Shown: in pieces, positions 17,759-25,570 of the stretch
How positions within the stretch are numbered: the stretch's first letter is position 1
How the letters are laid out: the number at the start of each line of letters is the position of its first letter
From: Rhizobium sp. Root274
GTDB taxonomy: Bacteria > Pseudomonadota > Alphaproteobacteria > Rhizobiales > Rhizobiaceae
Assembly: GCF_001429245.1 (NCBI RefSeq)
Contig: NZ_LMJE01000007.1
Location: 597,127-661,126, forward strand
Direction: 5' to 3'
Length of the DNA: 64,000 nucleotides
Position numbers and translations under genes: made by a program
The notes under the pieces: model-generated
Seen by the model: only the letters and a program-made list of their open reading frames with translations
Told to the model about the DNA's origin: nothing
The model's database searches: none

Positions 17759-18904
17759 ATGGCACCGATCCTCGAAATTTCAGATTTGAAGAAGCTCGCC
17801 CGCAAGCGCGTGCCAAAGCTCTTCTTCGATTATGCCGATAGCGGCTCCTATACCGAGAGCACCTACAGGGCGAACGAGAGCGATTTTTCGAGGATCAAGC
17901 TGCGCCAGCGCGTGCTCGTCGACATGAGCGGTCGGACGCTGGAAACGACGATGATCGGCGAGAAGGTGAAGATGCCGGTGGCGCTGTCGCCGACGGGCTT
18001 GACCGGCATGCAGCATGCCGATGGCGAAATGCTGGCGGCGAAGGCTGCGGAAGAATTCGGCGTTCCCTTCACGCTGTCGACCATGAGCATCTGCTCGATC
18101 GAGGACGTCGCGTCCGTCACCAAGCGCCCCTTCTGGTTCCAGCTCTACGTGATGCGTGACCGTGATTTCGTGGTGAACCTGATCGAGCGCGCTCGCGCTG
18201 CCGGCTGCTCGGCGCTGGTGCTGACCGCCGATCTGCAGCTGCTCGGTCAGCGCCACAAGGATATCCGCAACAGCCTCGCCGCCCCGCCGAAGCTGACGCC
18301 GAAACACCTCTACCAGATGGCGATCCGTCCGCGCTGGTGCTGGAACATGCTGCAGACCAGCCGCCGCACCTTCCGCAACATCCATGGCCACGCCAAGAAC
18401 GTCACCGACCTCTCCTCGCTGCATTCCTGGACGGCGGAACAATTCGATCCGAAGCTCTCCTGGGCCGATGTCGAATGGATCAAGAAGCAGTGGGGCGGCA
18501 AGCTGATCATCAAGGGTATTCTCGACACCGAGGACGCCAGGATGGCAGCCGAAACCGGCGCTGACGCGATCATCGTCTCCAACCATGGCGGTCGCCAGCT
18601 GGACGGCGCCCATTCCTCCATCGCCATGCTGCCGAAGATTGTCGACGCCGTTGGCGACAAGATCGAAGTGCATCTGGATGGCGGCATTCGCTCGGGCCAG
18701 GATGTGCTGAAGGCCGTGGCTTTGGGCGCCAAGGGCACCTATATCGGCCGCCCCTTCCTCTATGGCCTTGGCGCCATGGGGCAGCAGGGCGTCACCAAGG
18801 CGCTGGAGATCATTGCCAAGGAGATGGACGTGACCATGGCACTATGCGGCAAGCGCCAGCTTGCGGATGTGGATCGCGGCATTATTGCGGAAAGCCCGTT
18901 CTGA
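17759..18904 (+). CDS. lldD: L-lactate dehydrogenase (FMN) / alpha-hydroxy acid oxidase
   Basis: A 381-residue FMN enzyme of the glycolate oxidase family. Catalytic residues can be placed: Tyr25 (FFDYADSG), Tyr130 (FQLY), Asp158 and Arg165 (TADLQLLGQRH), Lys252, His276 and Arg279 (SNHGGRQLDG). The TADLQLLGQRHKD form is the usual one in rhizobial enzymes called LldD; substrate could also be another 2-hydroxy acid. The likely role is oxidation of L-lactate to pyruvate at the inner face of the membrane. A weak palindrome GGTAAA-N5-TTTACC at 17664-17680 upstream might be an operator. It is probably monocistronic. Confidence 0.85.
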   Translation: MAPILEISDLKKLARKRVPKLFFDYADSGSYTESTYRANESDFSRIKLRQRVLVDMSGRTLETTMIGEKVKMPVALSPTGLTGMQHADGEMLAAKAAEEFGVPFTLSTMSICSIEDVASVTKRPFWFQLYVMRDRDFVVNLIERARAAGCSALVLTADLQLLGQRHKDIRNSLAAPPKLTPKHLYQMAIRPRWCWNMLQTSRRTFRNIHGHAKNVTDLSSLHSWTAEQFDPKLSWADVEWIKKQWGGKLIIKGILDTEDARMAAETGADAIIVSNHGGRQLDGAHSSIAMLPKIVDAVGDKIEVHLDGGIRSGQDVLKAVALGAKGTYIGRPFLYGLGAMGQQGVTKALEIIAKEMDVTMALCGKRQLADVDRGIIAESPF

Positions 18905-19044
18905 AGACAGCTAATCGCAAAGTAGTCTGGGCAGCCGCAACCAAAAGCAACCTTGGCGAGCAGAAGACCGGGTCAAACACTATTGACGTGCATTACCGAT
19001 GCGCTACCATCTTCCCGCGGAATGACTTCGCGGGGGATGACGCA

Positions 19045-20382
19045 ATGACGCGCGTGATTATCGATACACCCTATAGTGTGAAGACCAGGGCAAAAGCCCT
19101 GGCGATCGGCGGAACGCGCTGCGTGATCCGCTACTACAATCGCAAAAACAGCCAGACCTTTCCCGACAAATGCCTGACGCGAGCAGAAGCCGAGGCGATT
19201 TCGGATGCCGGCATGACCATGGCGGTTGTCTTCCAGCAGAACCACCGGCAGCTTTCGGATTTCCTCAACGACAATGCCGAGGATGATGCAAAGCGGGCGC
19301 TGGAATGCGCAGCCGCCGTCGGCCAGCCGAAGGAAAGCGCGATCTATGTCTCGGTCGACCACGACTTCTATCGCGCCGATGAGCTTGGAGTGATCGAGAG
19401 CTACTTCGAACATGTCGCCAGGGCTTTCAGAGCGGCAGGATACAAGATCGGTGTCTATGGCTCCGGCACGGTCGGTGCGCGATTGAAGAAAGCCGGGTTG
19501 GTCGACTATGTCTGGCTCGCCCGCGCGCTCGGCTGGTCCGGCAGCCGCGATGCGCTGCGTGCCGGTTCCTATGACCTCTACCAGGATGCCATCGACCTGA
19601 AGATCGACGGTCTGGACTGCGACAGCAACATCACCCGGCCCGGCCAGCCCGATTTCGGACAGTTCACCTTGTCCGAAGTTGAACCCGAACGACGGGTCCA
19701 GCTGATGGATGTCGATGCCGGACGAACGCTCTACGAAGTCGCCAGTCGCAGCAGTCTTAACCTGCGCGGCGGGCCGTCGCTGGACTATCCGGTCATCCGC
19801 AGCCTCAGCCCCGGAATGCGGGTCTACGGCCTGCAGCGCAGCGGCGACTGGCTGAAGGTCGATCTCGAAGGCGATGGCAAGGCGGACGGCTATGTCTGGC
19901 TGAACTATATGAGAAGCATCGCCGGCCACACCGCCAATCTTCCCGTCCAGGGACAGCAGGCCATCGACATCGCCTATCGAGAACTGGCGCTGCAGGTGCG
20001 GGAGGTGCCGGGGCCCGCCAGCAATCCGCGGATCTCGCTATACTATCGCAGCATGGACGGCAGCAGCGCCGACCTCGACGACAGCGAAGTCTCCTGGTGC
20101 TCCTACTTCGCGAATTTCTGCTTTGCCGAACTCGGCCAGCAGGGATCCGGCAAGAGCAATGCCCGCTCCTGGACCACATGGGGCCGCCCGGTTCTCGGCC
20201 CACCGCAGAAGGGGAACGTCGTCGTGCTCTGGCGAGAATCGATCAGCAGCTGGAAGGGCCATGTCGGCTTCTTCGTCGGTTATGACGGCGACAACTGGCT
20301 GCTGATCGGCGGCAATCAGGACGATGCCGTCTCAATCAAGGCCTTCGATCCGGCACGGGTTCTCGCCGTCCGGCGCCTCTGA
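19045..20382 (+). CDS. Three-domain DUF1906 - SH3 - CHAP/NlpC-like cell wall protein
   Basis: A 445-residue protein with a layout like an endolysin. Residues 5-200 fit DUF1906 (Rv2525c-like, TIM-barrel glycoside hydrolase-like) with acidic pairs at VSVDHDFY (Asp105/Asp107) and GLDCDSN (Asp191/Asp193). Residues 228-288 form a bacterial SH3 domain (SSLNLRGGPS...GDWLKV...GYVWLNYM). Residues 305-443 fit the TIGR02594/CHAP cysteine peptidase-like group with Cys352 (SWCSYFANF), His406 (KGHVGFFVG) and Asn424 (GGNQ). No signal peptide or membrane helix is seen. GGGGG lies upstream of the ATG at 19045. No holin, integrase or other phage gene is near, so it is an orphan. It probably binds and cuts peptidoglycan, but that is inference. 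Confidence 0.75.
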   Translation: MTRVIIDTPYSVKTRAKALAIGGTRCVIRYYNRKNSQTFPDKCLTRAEAEAISDAGMTMAVVFQQNHRQLSDFLNDNAEDDAKRALECAAAVGQPKESAIYVSVDHDFYRADELGVIESYFEHVARAFRAAGYKIGVYGSGTVGARLKKAGLVDYVWLARALGWSGSRDALRAGSYDLYQDAIDLKIDGLDCDSNITRPGQPDFGQFTLSEVEPERRVQLMDVDAGRTLYEVASRSSLNLRGGPSLDYPVIRSLSPGMRVYGLQRSGDWLKVDLEGDGKADGYVWLNYMRSIAGHTANLPVQGQQAIDIAYRELALQVREVPGPASNPRISLYYRSMDGSSADLDDSEVSWCSYFANFCFAELGQQGSGKSNARSWTTWGRPVLGPPQKGNVVVLWRESISSWKGHVGFFVGYDGDNWLLIGGNQDDAVSIKAFDPARVLAVRRL

Positions 20383-20388
20383 GCGGAG

Positions 20389-21138
20389 TTAGACGTCGAC
20401 GAAGCCGGAGGCCAAAGCCCTCGCCCATTCCGGCCGCTTGCGCGCGGCGGCAAGCCGGCTCATCGCCATATTGTCATAAGGCACAAGCCGGAAGGTGACG
20501 GCCCAATCACCGGACGCGTTGTCGAGGATCGCATAGCTCGCATGCGGCAGCCCCGCCTCCACCTTGTGCGGATGCGGCGCGTCGTCGGTATAACCCGGCC
20601 CGCCGACGCTGCCCGGATTGACGATCAGTCGCCCATCCGACAGCTGGACGGCCCGCGGAATATGCGTGTGACCGCAGAGGATCAGCAGATGGGTTATGCC
20701 GGCCGCCCATTCCTCGATCACCGCCCGATCGCGCAGATGTACATGGCCTTGGCTGGAGACCTGCTCCAGCCAGTAGGTGTTGTCATTCTGGGGAGTGGCA
20801 TGACAGAGATAGGCGACATCGCGGAACACGGCGACAGATGGCAGAGACTTGAGCCAGTCCAGATGCGCGGGCGACAGCTGCGCATAAGCATCCGCCTCCC
20901 ATTCATGCATATCGCCGGCGGCGTGTTCGATCAGGTAACGATCGTGATTGCCGCAAACGGTCAGCAGATTCAGCGGCAACAGGATGTCCGCCGTGCGCCC
21001 GGCTTCGAGCGGGCCCGACAGACAGTCACCAAGATTGACGATTTCAGGGGTGGCGATGCCCTGCGACGCGATGTCGGCGAGCACGGCTTCCAGCGCCAGT
21101 GCATTGCCATGGATATCGGCGATCGCGGCAAAACGCAT
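20389..21138 (-). CDS. Metallophosphoesterase (calcineurin-like)
   Basis: A 249-residue phosphoesterase with the full dimetal set: ADIHGN (Asp8, His10), NLGDCLSG, CGNHD, CHATPQND and CGHTHIP. It belongs to the YfcE/diadenosine tetraphosphatase-like single-domain group; the substrate is not known. Its ATG overlaps the uraH stop by one base, so it is the last gene of the mntA-hepT-allA-uraH run and is translationally coupled to uraH. The opposite-strand CHAP gene ends six bases away. Confidence 0.85.
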   Translation of the reverse strand: MRFAAIADIHGNALALEAVLADIASQGIATPEIVNLGDCLSGPLEAGRTADILLPLNLLTVCGNHDRYLIEHAAGDMHEWEADAYAQLSPAHLDWLKSLPSVAVFRDVAYLCHATPQNDNTYWLEQVSSQGHVHLRDRAVIEEWAAGITHLLILCGHTHIPRAVQLSDGRLIVNPGSVGGPGYTDDAPHPHKVEAGLPHASYAILDNASGDWAVTFRLVPYDNMAMSRLAAARKRPEWARALASGFVDV

Positions 21139-21494
21139 TAGCTGCCCCGATATGTCGAATAGCCGTACGGCGATAGAAGTAGCGGCACATGATAATGCGC
21201 CGTCGTATCGGAGATACCGAAGCGGATCGGGATGACGTCGAGGAAGGCGGGCTCGGTCAGCGGCGCGCCTGTACCCTTCAGATAATCGCCGGCATGGAAC
21301 AGCAGCTGGTATTGCCCAACCTGAAACTCGTCGCCCGCAAGCATCGGCCCGCCATCGACACGCCCGTCGTCATTTGTGAAAACGGTCTTGATCAGTTCGG
21401 CCTCTTCGCCATTCATCCGCATCAGCTGGATTCGCAGGCCCTGGGCCGGCCTGCCAAGGCCGGTATCGAGAACATGGGTGGTGAGGCCGGTCAT
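21138..21494 (-). CDS. uraH: 5-hydroxyisourate hydrolase
   Basis: A 118-residue transthyretin-like protein that hydrolyses 5-hydroxyisourate, the PuuD product, to OHCU. Diagnostic ends are present: N-terminal [14 protein letters not shown] and C-terminal tetrapeptide YRGS, with [19 protein letters not shown] carrying the active-site His. Length is normal for a bacterial enzyme without a signal peptide, so it acts in the cytosol. It overlaps allA by four bases (ATGA) and the phosphoesterase gene by one. Confidence 0.95.
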   Translation of the reverse strand: MTGLTTHVLDTGLGRPAQGLRIQLMRMNGEEAELIKTVFTNDDGRVDGGPMLAGDEFQVGQYQLLFHAGDYLKGTGAPLTEPAFLDVIPIRFGISDTTAHYHVPLLLSPYGYSTYRGS

Positions 21495-22000
21495 ATCTGG
21501 GGCTCCCGAATCGTGAAGGGGGTGTCGAAGAAGAACTCTTCGAGATTGTTGCCGGGTCCGTCGCGATCAACAACCAGAAAATCGCTGACCGCACCGATTG
21601 CCATCAAGGGATGGTGCCAGGTGTTGCGGCGATAGTTCACGCCCTGATGCGGGGAAGCCAGAAACACCTGCGGCAAACCCGGCTTCCCGCCTTCATCAGG
21701 CGATACCGCCACCAGAAACGGCCGTCCCGACAGCGGCGAAAAGCTCTGGCTGCCGAAAGGATGGCGCTCCATCATGGCGATCTCGTATGGGAAGGCGCGC
21801 GGCTGCCCGCGGAAGATATTGACGATCACCCGGGCACCCTCGCCCGTTGCCTCGGGCGAAAACAGCGCATGGAAGCGCTCGGTCGTGCCGCCATTGATCA
21901 AGCGCATGGTCGAGGGATCGGCCTCGATGACCTCGCCGAAAGGCGCAAAGGCTTGGGCCGTCAGGGGACGGATGGTGAGATTGGCGGCCAAAGGGGTCAT
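21491..22000 (-). CDS. allA: Ureidoglycolate lyase
   Basis: A 169-residue cupin-fold enzyme that splits ureidoglycolate to glyoxylate and urea, the last step of the allantoin route. Family stretches are [16 protein letters not shown] near the N-terminus, GRPFLVAV, and the [13 protein letters not shown] core, with VDRDG further on. The ribosome binding site GAGGGAGA lies inside the end of hepT, and the start overlaps the hepT stop by four bases; the end overlaps uraH by four. This is a compact coupled operon. Confidence 0.94.
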   Translation of the reverse strand: MTPLAANLTIRPLTAQAFAPFGEVIEADPSTMRLINGGTTERFHALFSPEATGEGARVIVNIFRGQPRAFPYEIAMMERHPFGSQSFSPLSGRPFLVAVSPDEGGKPGLPQVFLASPHQGVNYRRNTWHHPLMAIGAVSDFLVVDRDGPGNNLEEFFFDTPFTIREPQI

Positions 22001-22362
22001 TCTCCCTCGGGATAGATATGAATTAGGGAGTCGACGATCCGGACCAAATCAAGCGCTTCGTGTTTCGCTGTTTGGTACAAATAATCGAGATTGATGTCGA
22101 AATACCCGTGGACCATCCGGTTACGCATGCCACGGATTGTCACCCAATCGATTTCCGGATGCTCTGCAACGAAGTCTGGCGAGAACGCCTCGAGCTGGAC
22201 CACACTCTCGCTGGCCATCAAAAGGCTCATCCCGACACCGCGTTGAACGAGAAGATTTGTCCGAAACTCGCTCAGATCCGAAGCACCTAATAGCTCGTGA
22301 GCATCGAGAGATGCGCTTCGGATCCGTTCAAGAAGGGACCGGATGCGATGTTCGCGTTTCAT
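21997..22362 (-). CDS. hepT: HepT-like toxin (DUF86/HEPN)
   Basis: A 121-residue all-helical HEPN protein. The diagnostic RX4HXY motif is intact: Arg80, His85 and Tyr87 in [10 protein letters not shown]. HepT toxins of MntA-HepT modules inhibit growth (RNase activity reported) and are silenced when MntA adds AMP groups to the motif tyrosine. The start overlaps mntA by four bases, the usual order for this module (antitoxin first). Unusually, its stop overlaps the start of allA, joining the module to ureide genes. Confidence 0.88.
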   Translation of the reverse strand: MKREHRIRSLLERIRSASLDAHELLGASDLSEFRTNLLVQRGVGMSLLMASESVVQLEAFSPDFVAEHPEIDWVTIRGMRNRMVHGYFDINLDYLYQTAKHEALDLVRIVDSLIHIYPEGE

Positions 22363-22652
22363 ATGGGCAGGGCTTCGGCCAGGATACGTCTCCGATGCTT
22401 CTGCGGGATCTCGCTGGTTGTTACCAGATGCACCGGCACTCCTTCTGCAAGCTCCTCAAGAGCTGACTGCAGACCACCAAGGGTCATCAGCGAGGAACCT
22501 GGAAGCGCATCGACCAGAATATCGAGATCACTATCTGACCGGTCTTCTCCTCGGGCAACCGAACCGAAGACGCGCGGATTCGTGGCGTTGTGACGCTGCG
22601 TCGCCTCGCGGATTGCAGATCTCTTTCGTTCAAGCACATCTGAAGGTCGCAT
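22359..22652 (-). CDS. mntA: MntA-like nucleotidyltransferase antitoxin
   Basis: A 97-residue minimal nucleotidyltransferase. The signature GSX10DXD is complete: Gly30-Ser31 (FGSVARGE) and Asp42/Asp44 (DSDLDILVD). The ATG at 22652 gives MRPSDVLERKRSAI; the frame is open upstream but that part overlaps the glnII terminator region and is not coding. It is expected to transfer AMP to HepT. No other gene lies between it and the glnII terminator, so the module promoter must be in 22653-22720. Confidence 0.86.
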   Translation of the reverse strand: MRPSDVLERKRSAIREATQRHNATNPRVFGSVARGEDRSDSDLDILVDALPGSSLMTLGGLQSALEELAEGVPVHLVTTSEIPQKHRRRILAEALPI

Positions 22653-22717
22653 GATGGTCTCCTTGACCTCAATATAAGCCAGAGCCCACACAAACAAAAG
22701 ATAACTGTATCCACACC

Positions 22718-22754
22718 AAAAACGAAAACAGCGCCGGCGTTTCCACCAGCGCTG
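22718..22754 (-). terminator. glnII: Rho-independent terminator downstream of glnII
   Basis: On the minus strand a CAGCGC...GCGCTG stem with an inner GG/CC pair and one mismatch is followed directly by TTTTCGTTTTT. It ends the glnII transcript 25 bases after its stop. Confidence 0.75.
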
Positions 22755-22778
22755 CAATTGTTAAGCCTTTGCCTGAAA

Positions 22779-23819
22779 TCAGGCAGCAGACTTGGCGTAG
22801 TCGGCCGTCGGCACTTCGGCGATCGTCTTCAGGACGACGGAGGCGATCTGGTAGGGGCAGCCCTGGGAGTTCGGGCGGCGATCTTCCAGGTAACCCTTGT
22901 AGCCGTTGTTGACGAAGGAATGCGGAACGCGGATCGAGGCGCCACGGTCAGCAACGCCGTAGGAGAACTTGTTCCACGGAGCGGTTTCGTGCTTGCCGGT
23001 CAGACGGAGATGGTTGTCCGGACCGTAAACGTCGATGTGCTCCTGCCAGTTCTTGGCGAAAGCTGCCATGAGGGCTTCGAAGTATTCCTTGCCGCCCACT
23101 TCGCGCATGAAGGTGGTCGAGAAGTTGCAGTGCATGCCCGAACCGTTCCAGTCGGTGTCGCCGAGCGGCTTGCAATGGAATTCGACGTCGATGCCATACT
23201 TTTCGCAAAGGCGGAGCAGCAGGTAGCGCGCGATCCAGATCTGGTCAGCGGCCTTCTTGGAGCCCTTGCCGAAGACCTGGAATTCCCACTGGCCCTTGGC
23301 CACTTCGGCATTGATGCCTTCATGGTTGATGCCGGCTTCGAGGCAGAGGTCGAGATGCTCTTCGACGATCTCACGAGCAACCGAGCCGACATTCTTGTAG
23401 CCGACGCCGGTGTAGTACGGGCCCTGCGGAGCCGGATAGCCCTGTTCCGGGAAGCCGAGCGGACGGCCGTTTTCGTAGAAGAAGTATTCCTGTTCGAAAC
23501 CGAACCAGGCGCCTTCGTCGTCGAGGATGGTGGCGCGGCTGTTCGACGGATGCGGGGTGACGCCATCGGGCATCATGACTTCGCACATGACGAGAGCGCC
23601 GTTCGTGCGAGCCGGATCAGGATAGATGGCGACCGGCTTCAGCACGCAATCCGACGAGTGGCCTTCGGCCTGCATCGTCGAGGAGCCGTCAAAGCCCCAG
23701 AGCGGCAGCTGTTCCAGGGTCGGGAAGCTGTCGAATTCCTTGATCTGCGTCTTGCCACGCAGGTTCGCTACCGGCTTGTAGCCATCGAGCCAGATATACT
23801 CGAGCTTAAACTTGGTCAT
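22779..23819 (-). CDS. glnII: Glutamine synthetase type II
   Basis: A 346-residue eukaryote-like GSII that makes glutamine from glutamate and ammonia; rhizobia use it under nitrogen limitation beside GlnA. The beta-grasp part starts FKLEYIWLDGYKPVANLRGKT only in outline here (key words: YIWLDG, WGFDGSS). ATP/metal motifs include FGFEQEYFF, GINAEVAKGQWEFQ, HCNFSTTFMRE and NRGASIR-like DRGASIRVPHS. Length and motifs are typical. Its upstream region holds a sigma-54 promoter (23903-23918) and an NtrC-type dyad (24134-24150), and it is divergent from gstI. Confidence 0.96.
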   Translation of the reverse strand: MTKFKLEYIWLDGYKPVANLRGKTQIKEFDSFPTLEQLPLWGFDGSSTMQAEGHSSDCVLKPVAIYPDPARTNGALVMCEVMMPDGVTPHPSNSRATILDDEGAWFGFEQEYFFYENGRPLGFPEQGYPAPQGPYYTGVGYKNVGSVAREIVEEHLDLCLEAGINHEGINAEVAKGQWEFQVFGKGSKKAADQIWIARYLLLRLCEKYGIDVEFHCKPLGDTDWNGSGMHCNFSTTFMREVGGKEYFEALMAAFAKNWQEHIDVYGPDNHLRLTGKHETAPWNKFSYGVADRGASIRVPHSFVNNGYKGYLEDRRPNSQGCPYQIASVVLKTIAEVPTADYAKSAA

Positions 23820-23902
23820 GGTGCTCTCTCTTCAGTCTCGCGCCATTCATGAGCGCAACAGAGGGGTGATTCTCCGGCTTGCCCGGGAGTCGCGAGTTAA
23901 AA

Positions 23903-23918
23903 TGCAGGAAGCGTGCCA
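23903..23918 (-). promoter_or_regulatory. glnII: Sigma-54 (RpoN) promoter of glnII
   Basis: On the minus strand the sequence is TGGCACG-N4-CTGCA, matching the -24/-12 consensus TGGCACG-N4-TTGCA except for one base. The -12 element lies about 85 bases before the glnII ATG, leaving a leader of about 70 bases. Confidence 0.8.
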
Positions 23919-24133
23919 GTTTGCCCGCGCGATTGCGGCCCTGCTGAATTTTCTAAAGTTCAGGACCGAAAAACGCGGCAATAAAAGCAATTTCTTAAAT
24001 GGGCTGCGACATAATGACGGAACTTTCGGGCACCGCCAGCTGTTTCCCGGGACTGAAAAGACCAGAAATGCACTGTGATGATTTTAAATTCATCACTTTT
24101 TCTGCGCCTTATGTGCCCATATTTTAGGCATTT

Positions 24134-24150
24134 TGCACTTTTCATGTGCG
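24134..24150. promoter_or_regulatory. NtrC-type binding dyad between glnII and gstI
   Basis: TGCACTT-TTC-ATGTGCG fits the NtrC dyad TGCACCA-N3-TGGTGCA in its conserved TGCAC/GTGC arms. It lies about 216 bases upstream of the glnII -24 element (enhancer position) and 67 bases before the gstI ATG, where it could also repress gstI. Confidence 0.6.
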
Positions 24151-24216
24151 TTTGGTTTTTATCTGTGTTAGACATGGAGCATCGAGAAAACACTCGGTGA
24201 AACGCGAGGTAGTAGC

Positions 24217-24396
24217 ATGACAACGAACATGGTTCGGGAATCGGCGAAGATCTACGAATTCCCGGTGCGCGATGCAGCGCGGCTCAACGCAATGCGCGAG
24301 CGTCAGGCCCCCAAGCCGGTGATCTACGAAAGCGGTTCGGCCAGCTGGTATCACGAAGAAGCGATCCGCGAAGCCGAACGGGTGCCGAAACAGTAA
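24217..24396 (+). CDS. gstI: GstI-like small protein (DUF2735), glnII translation inhibitor candidate
   Basis: A 59-residue protein starting MTTNMVRESAKIYEFPVR, with a polar basic centre and SASWYHEEAIREAE near the end. It fits DUF2735. Its place (divergent from glnII) and size match gstI of Rhizobium leguminosarum, whose product lowers GlnII synthesis when nitrogen is plentiful and whose transcription is repressed by NtrC. GAGGT seven bases before the ATG at 24217 supports translation, and a strong terminator follows 59 bases after the stop. Identity with GstI rests on position, size and family memory, not on an alignment. Confidence 0.72.
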   Translation: MTTNMVRESAKIYEFPVRDAARLNAMRERQAPKPVIYESGSASWYHEEAIREAERVPKQ

Positions 24397-24454
24397 GCGC
24401 CGTCTAGGCACATAATGAAGCCGCCCGCATTGCGGACGGCGTCAAGCATGCGAC

Positions 24455-24485
24455 GAGCGGGCCAATGCCCGCTCTTTTCGTTTTC
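24455..24485 (+). terminator. Rho-independent terminator after gstI
   Basis: Perfect 8-bp stem GAGCGGGC-CAAT-GCCCGCTC followed by TTTTCGTTTTC. Confidence 0.88.
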
Positions 24486-24488
24486 AGA

Positions 24489-24532
24489 GCAATTCCAGCA
24501 AAACTGGAAACCGGTTTTGCGTCTGGAATTGC
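24489..24532. repeat. Dispersed rhizobial palindromic repeat
   Basis: Outer arms GCAATTCCAG (24489-24498) and CTGGAATTGC (24523-24532) enclose inner AAAACTGG...CCGGTTTT-type arms. This 44-base palindrome resembles a small intergenic repeat present in many copies in Rhizobium and Agrobacterium genomes. Only one copy was noticed here. Confidence 0.65.
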
Positions 24533-24546
24533 GTCAAACAAGCGGC

Positions 24547-25569
24547 TCAGGCTTTGGTGCCGAAGAGGCGCAGGCGCATCACACCGCCATCTGGATGCAC
24601 GCCGATGCGCACATGCGTCACCAGTCCGATCTTCTGGATCTGCTCGCCTTCGTAATAATGCTCCGCATCCATCTGCATCTTCTGCCGTGTCAGGATCGGC
24701 TGCCATTGTTCGGAGGCAGCAATCTCCGCCTCGCTGAACGTGTCGCCCGCGTCCGGCAGATAGGCGCCGAGCAGTTCGCAGGTGTCGGGGTAATTGCCCT
24801 TGTAGAAATGGGTGTCGATCAGGATGCGGTTGATGACGCCTGCATGACCCAGCCGGATGATCGCCCAGTCATGGCCGGGACCACGCCGACGCTTGGTCTC
24901 CCAGCCATCGCCCATGTTGATGCCGCGTCCGGGCGACAGGATCTTATCGGGATGACCATAATGGGCATCCGACCAGGCAAGCGACTTCGCCCCATGGAAG
25001 ATATAGGCAAGGTCAATCTCTTCCGAGGCCCCGACCTTCGACCAGTCGAAATGCGCAGCGCCATAGACGCGCAGGCGCGCCACGCCGCCATCGGGATAGA
25101 TGTGCAGGCGCAGATGCGTCCAGACCTTGGACGGATCGGCATTGGCAAAGAAATGCTGCGCCGAGGCCCCGAGCGGCGACTTCGCGACCAGTTCGGTCCA
25201 GACCGTCGCCTCTGTCGGATCGCCGCTCTCGACGAAAGCCGCCTCGATCGAGCCATGCGGCGGATAGTTGCCGGTGAAGAAGCGCGTATCTACGTCGAAG
25301 CCAAAGATGCGACCCGGCATGGCGAGCCGGATGACGGCAAAGTCATGCCCCGGCACCCGCTTGCGGCGGCTTTCCCAGCCGTCCATGTATTTGCCGTTGT
25401 CGTCGTAGAGGTCAGGATCGAAACTTGCCGGCTCGTCATTCAGCATCCGCGATACCGGCGCGAAGAACTCGTCGGTCGAATAGACGCCGACGGCGCCGAG
25501 GCGCGCGGAGGCGAGGTTGACGGCACCGGCGGCGAAGTCCGGCAGGACGACGGTCGAAGTCTCAAGCAT
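24547..25569 (-). CDS. alc: Allantoicase
   Basis: A 340-residue enzyme that hydrolyses allantoate to ureidoglycolate and urea. It has the two tandem allantoicase repeats: first about residues 25-175 (YMDGWESRRKR, GHDFAVIRLAMPG, DTRFFTGNYPP, HIYPDGGVARLRVYG) and second about 195-338 (MGDGWETKRRR, GHDWAIIRLGHAG, DTHFYKGNYPD, GVHPDGGVMRLRLFG). The paired motifs make the call certain. It starts one base after uraD and is cotranscribed with it. Confidence 0.96.
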   Translation of the reverse strand: MLETSTVVLPDFAAGAVNLASARLGAVGVYSTDEFFAPVSRMLNDEPASFDPDLYDDNGKYMDGWESRRKRVPGHDFAVIRLAMPGRIFGFDVDTRFFTGNYPPHGSIEAAFVESGDPTEATVWTELVAKSPLGASAQHFFANADPSKVWTHLRLHIYPDGGVARLRVYGAAHFDWSKVGASEEIDLAYIFHGAKSLAWSDAHYGHPDKILSPGRGINMGDGWETKRRRGPGHDWAIIRLGHAGVINRILIDTHFYKGNYPDTCELLGAYLPDAGDTFSEAEIAASEQWQPILTRQKMQMDAEHYYEGEQIQKIGLVTHVRIGVHPDGGVMRLRLFGTKA

Positions 25570-25570
25570 G

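Larger units (their letters stand above)
23820..24216. other. 397-base divergent regulatory region glnII/gstI
   Basis: No gene was found. AT content is higher than in the neighbours. It holds the sigma-54 promoter of glnII near its left end and an NtrC-like dyad near gstI. A second partial element, TGCGCC-N3-TGTGCC at about 24102-24116, lacks the spacing of a good NtrC site. Confidence 0.7.

Noticed and set aside
19045..20382. Prophage remnant around the endolysin-like gene
   Set aside because: Neighbours on both sides are metabolic genes with normal composition; no structural, integrase or holin genes were seen.
23880..23980. A CRISPR or tandem repeat array in the AT-richer gaps
   Set aside because: No regularly spaced repeats were found here or elsewhere in the window.
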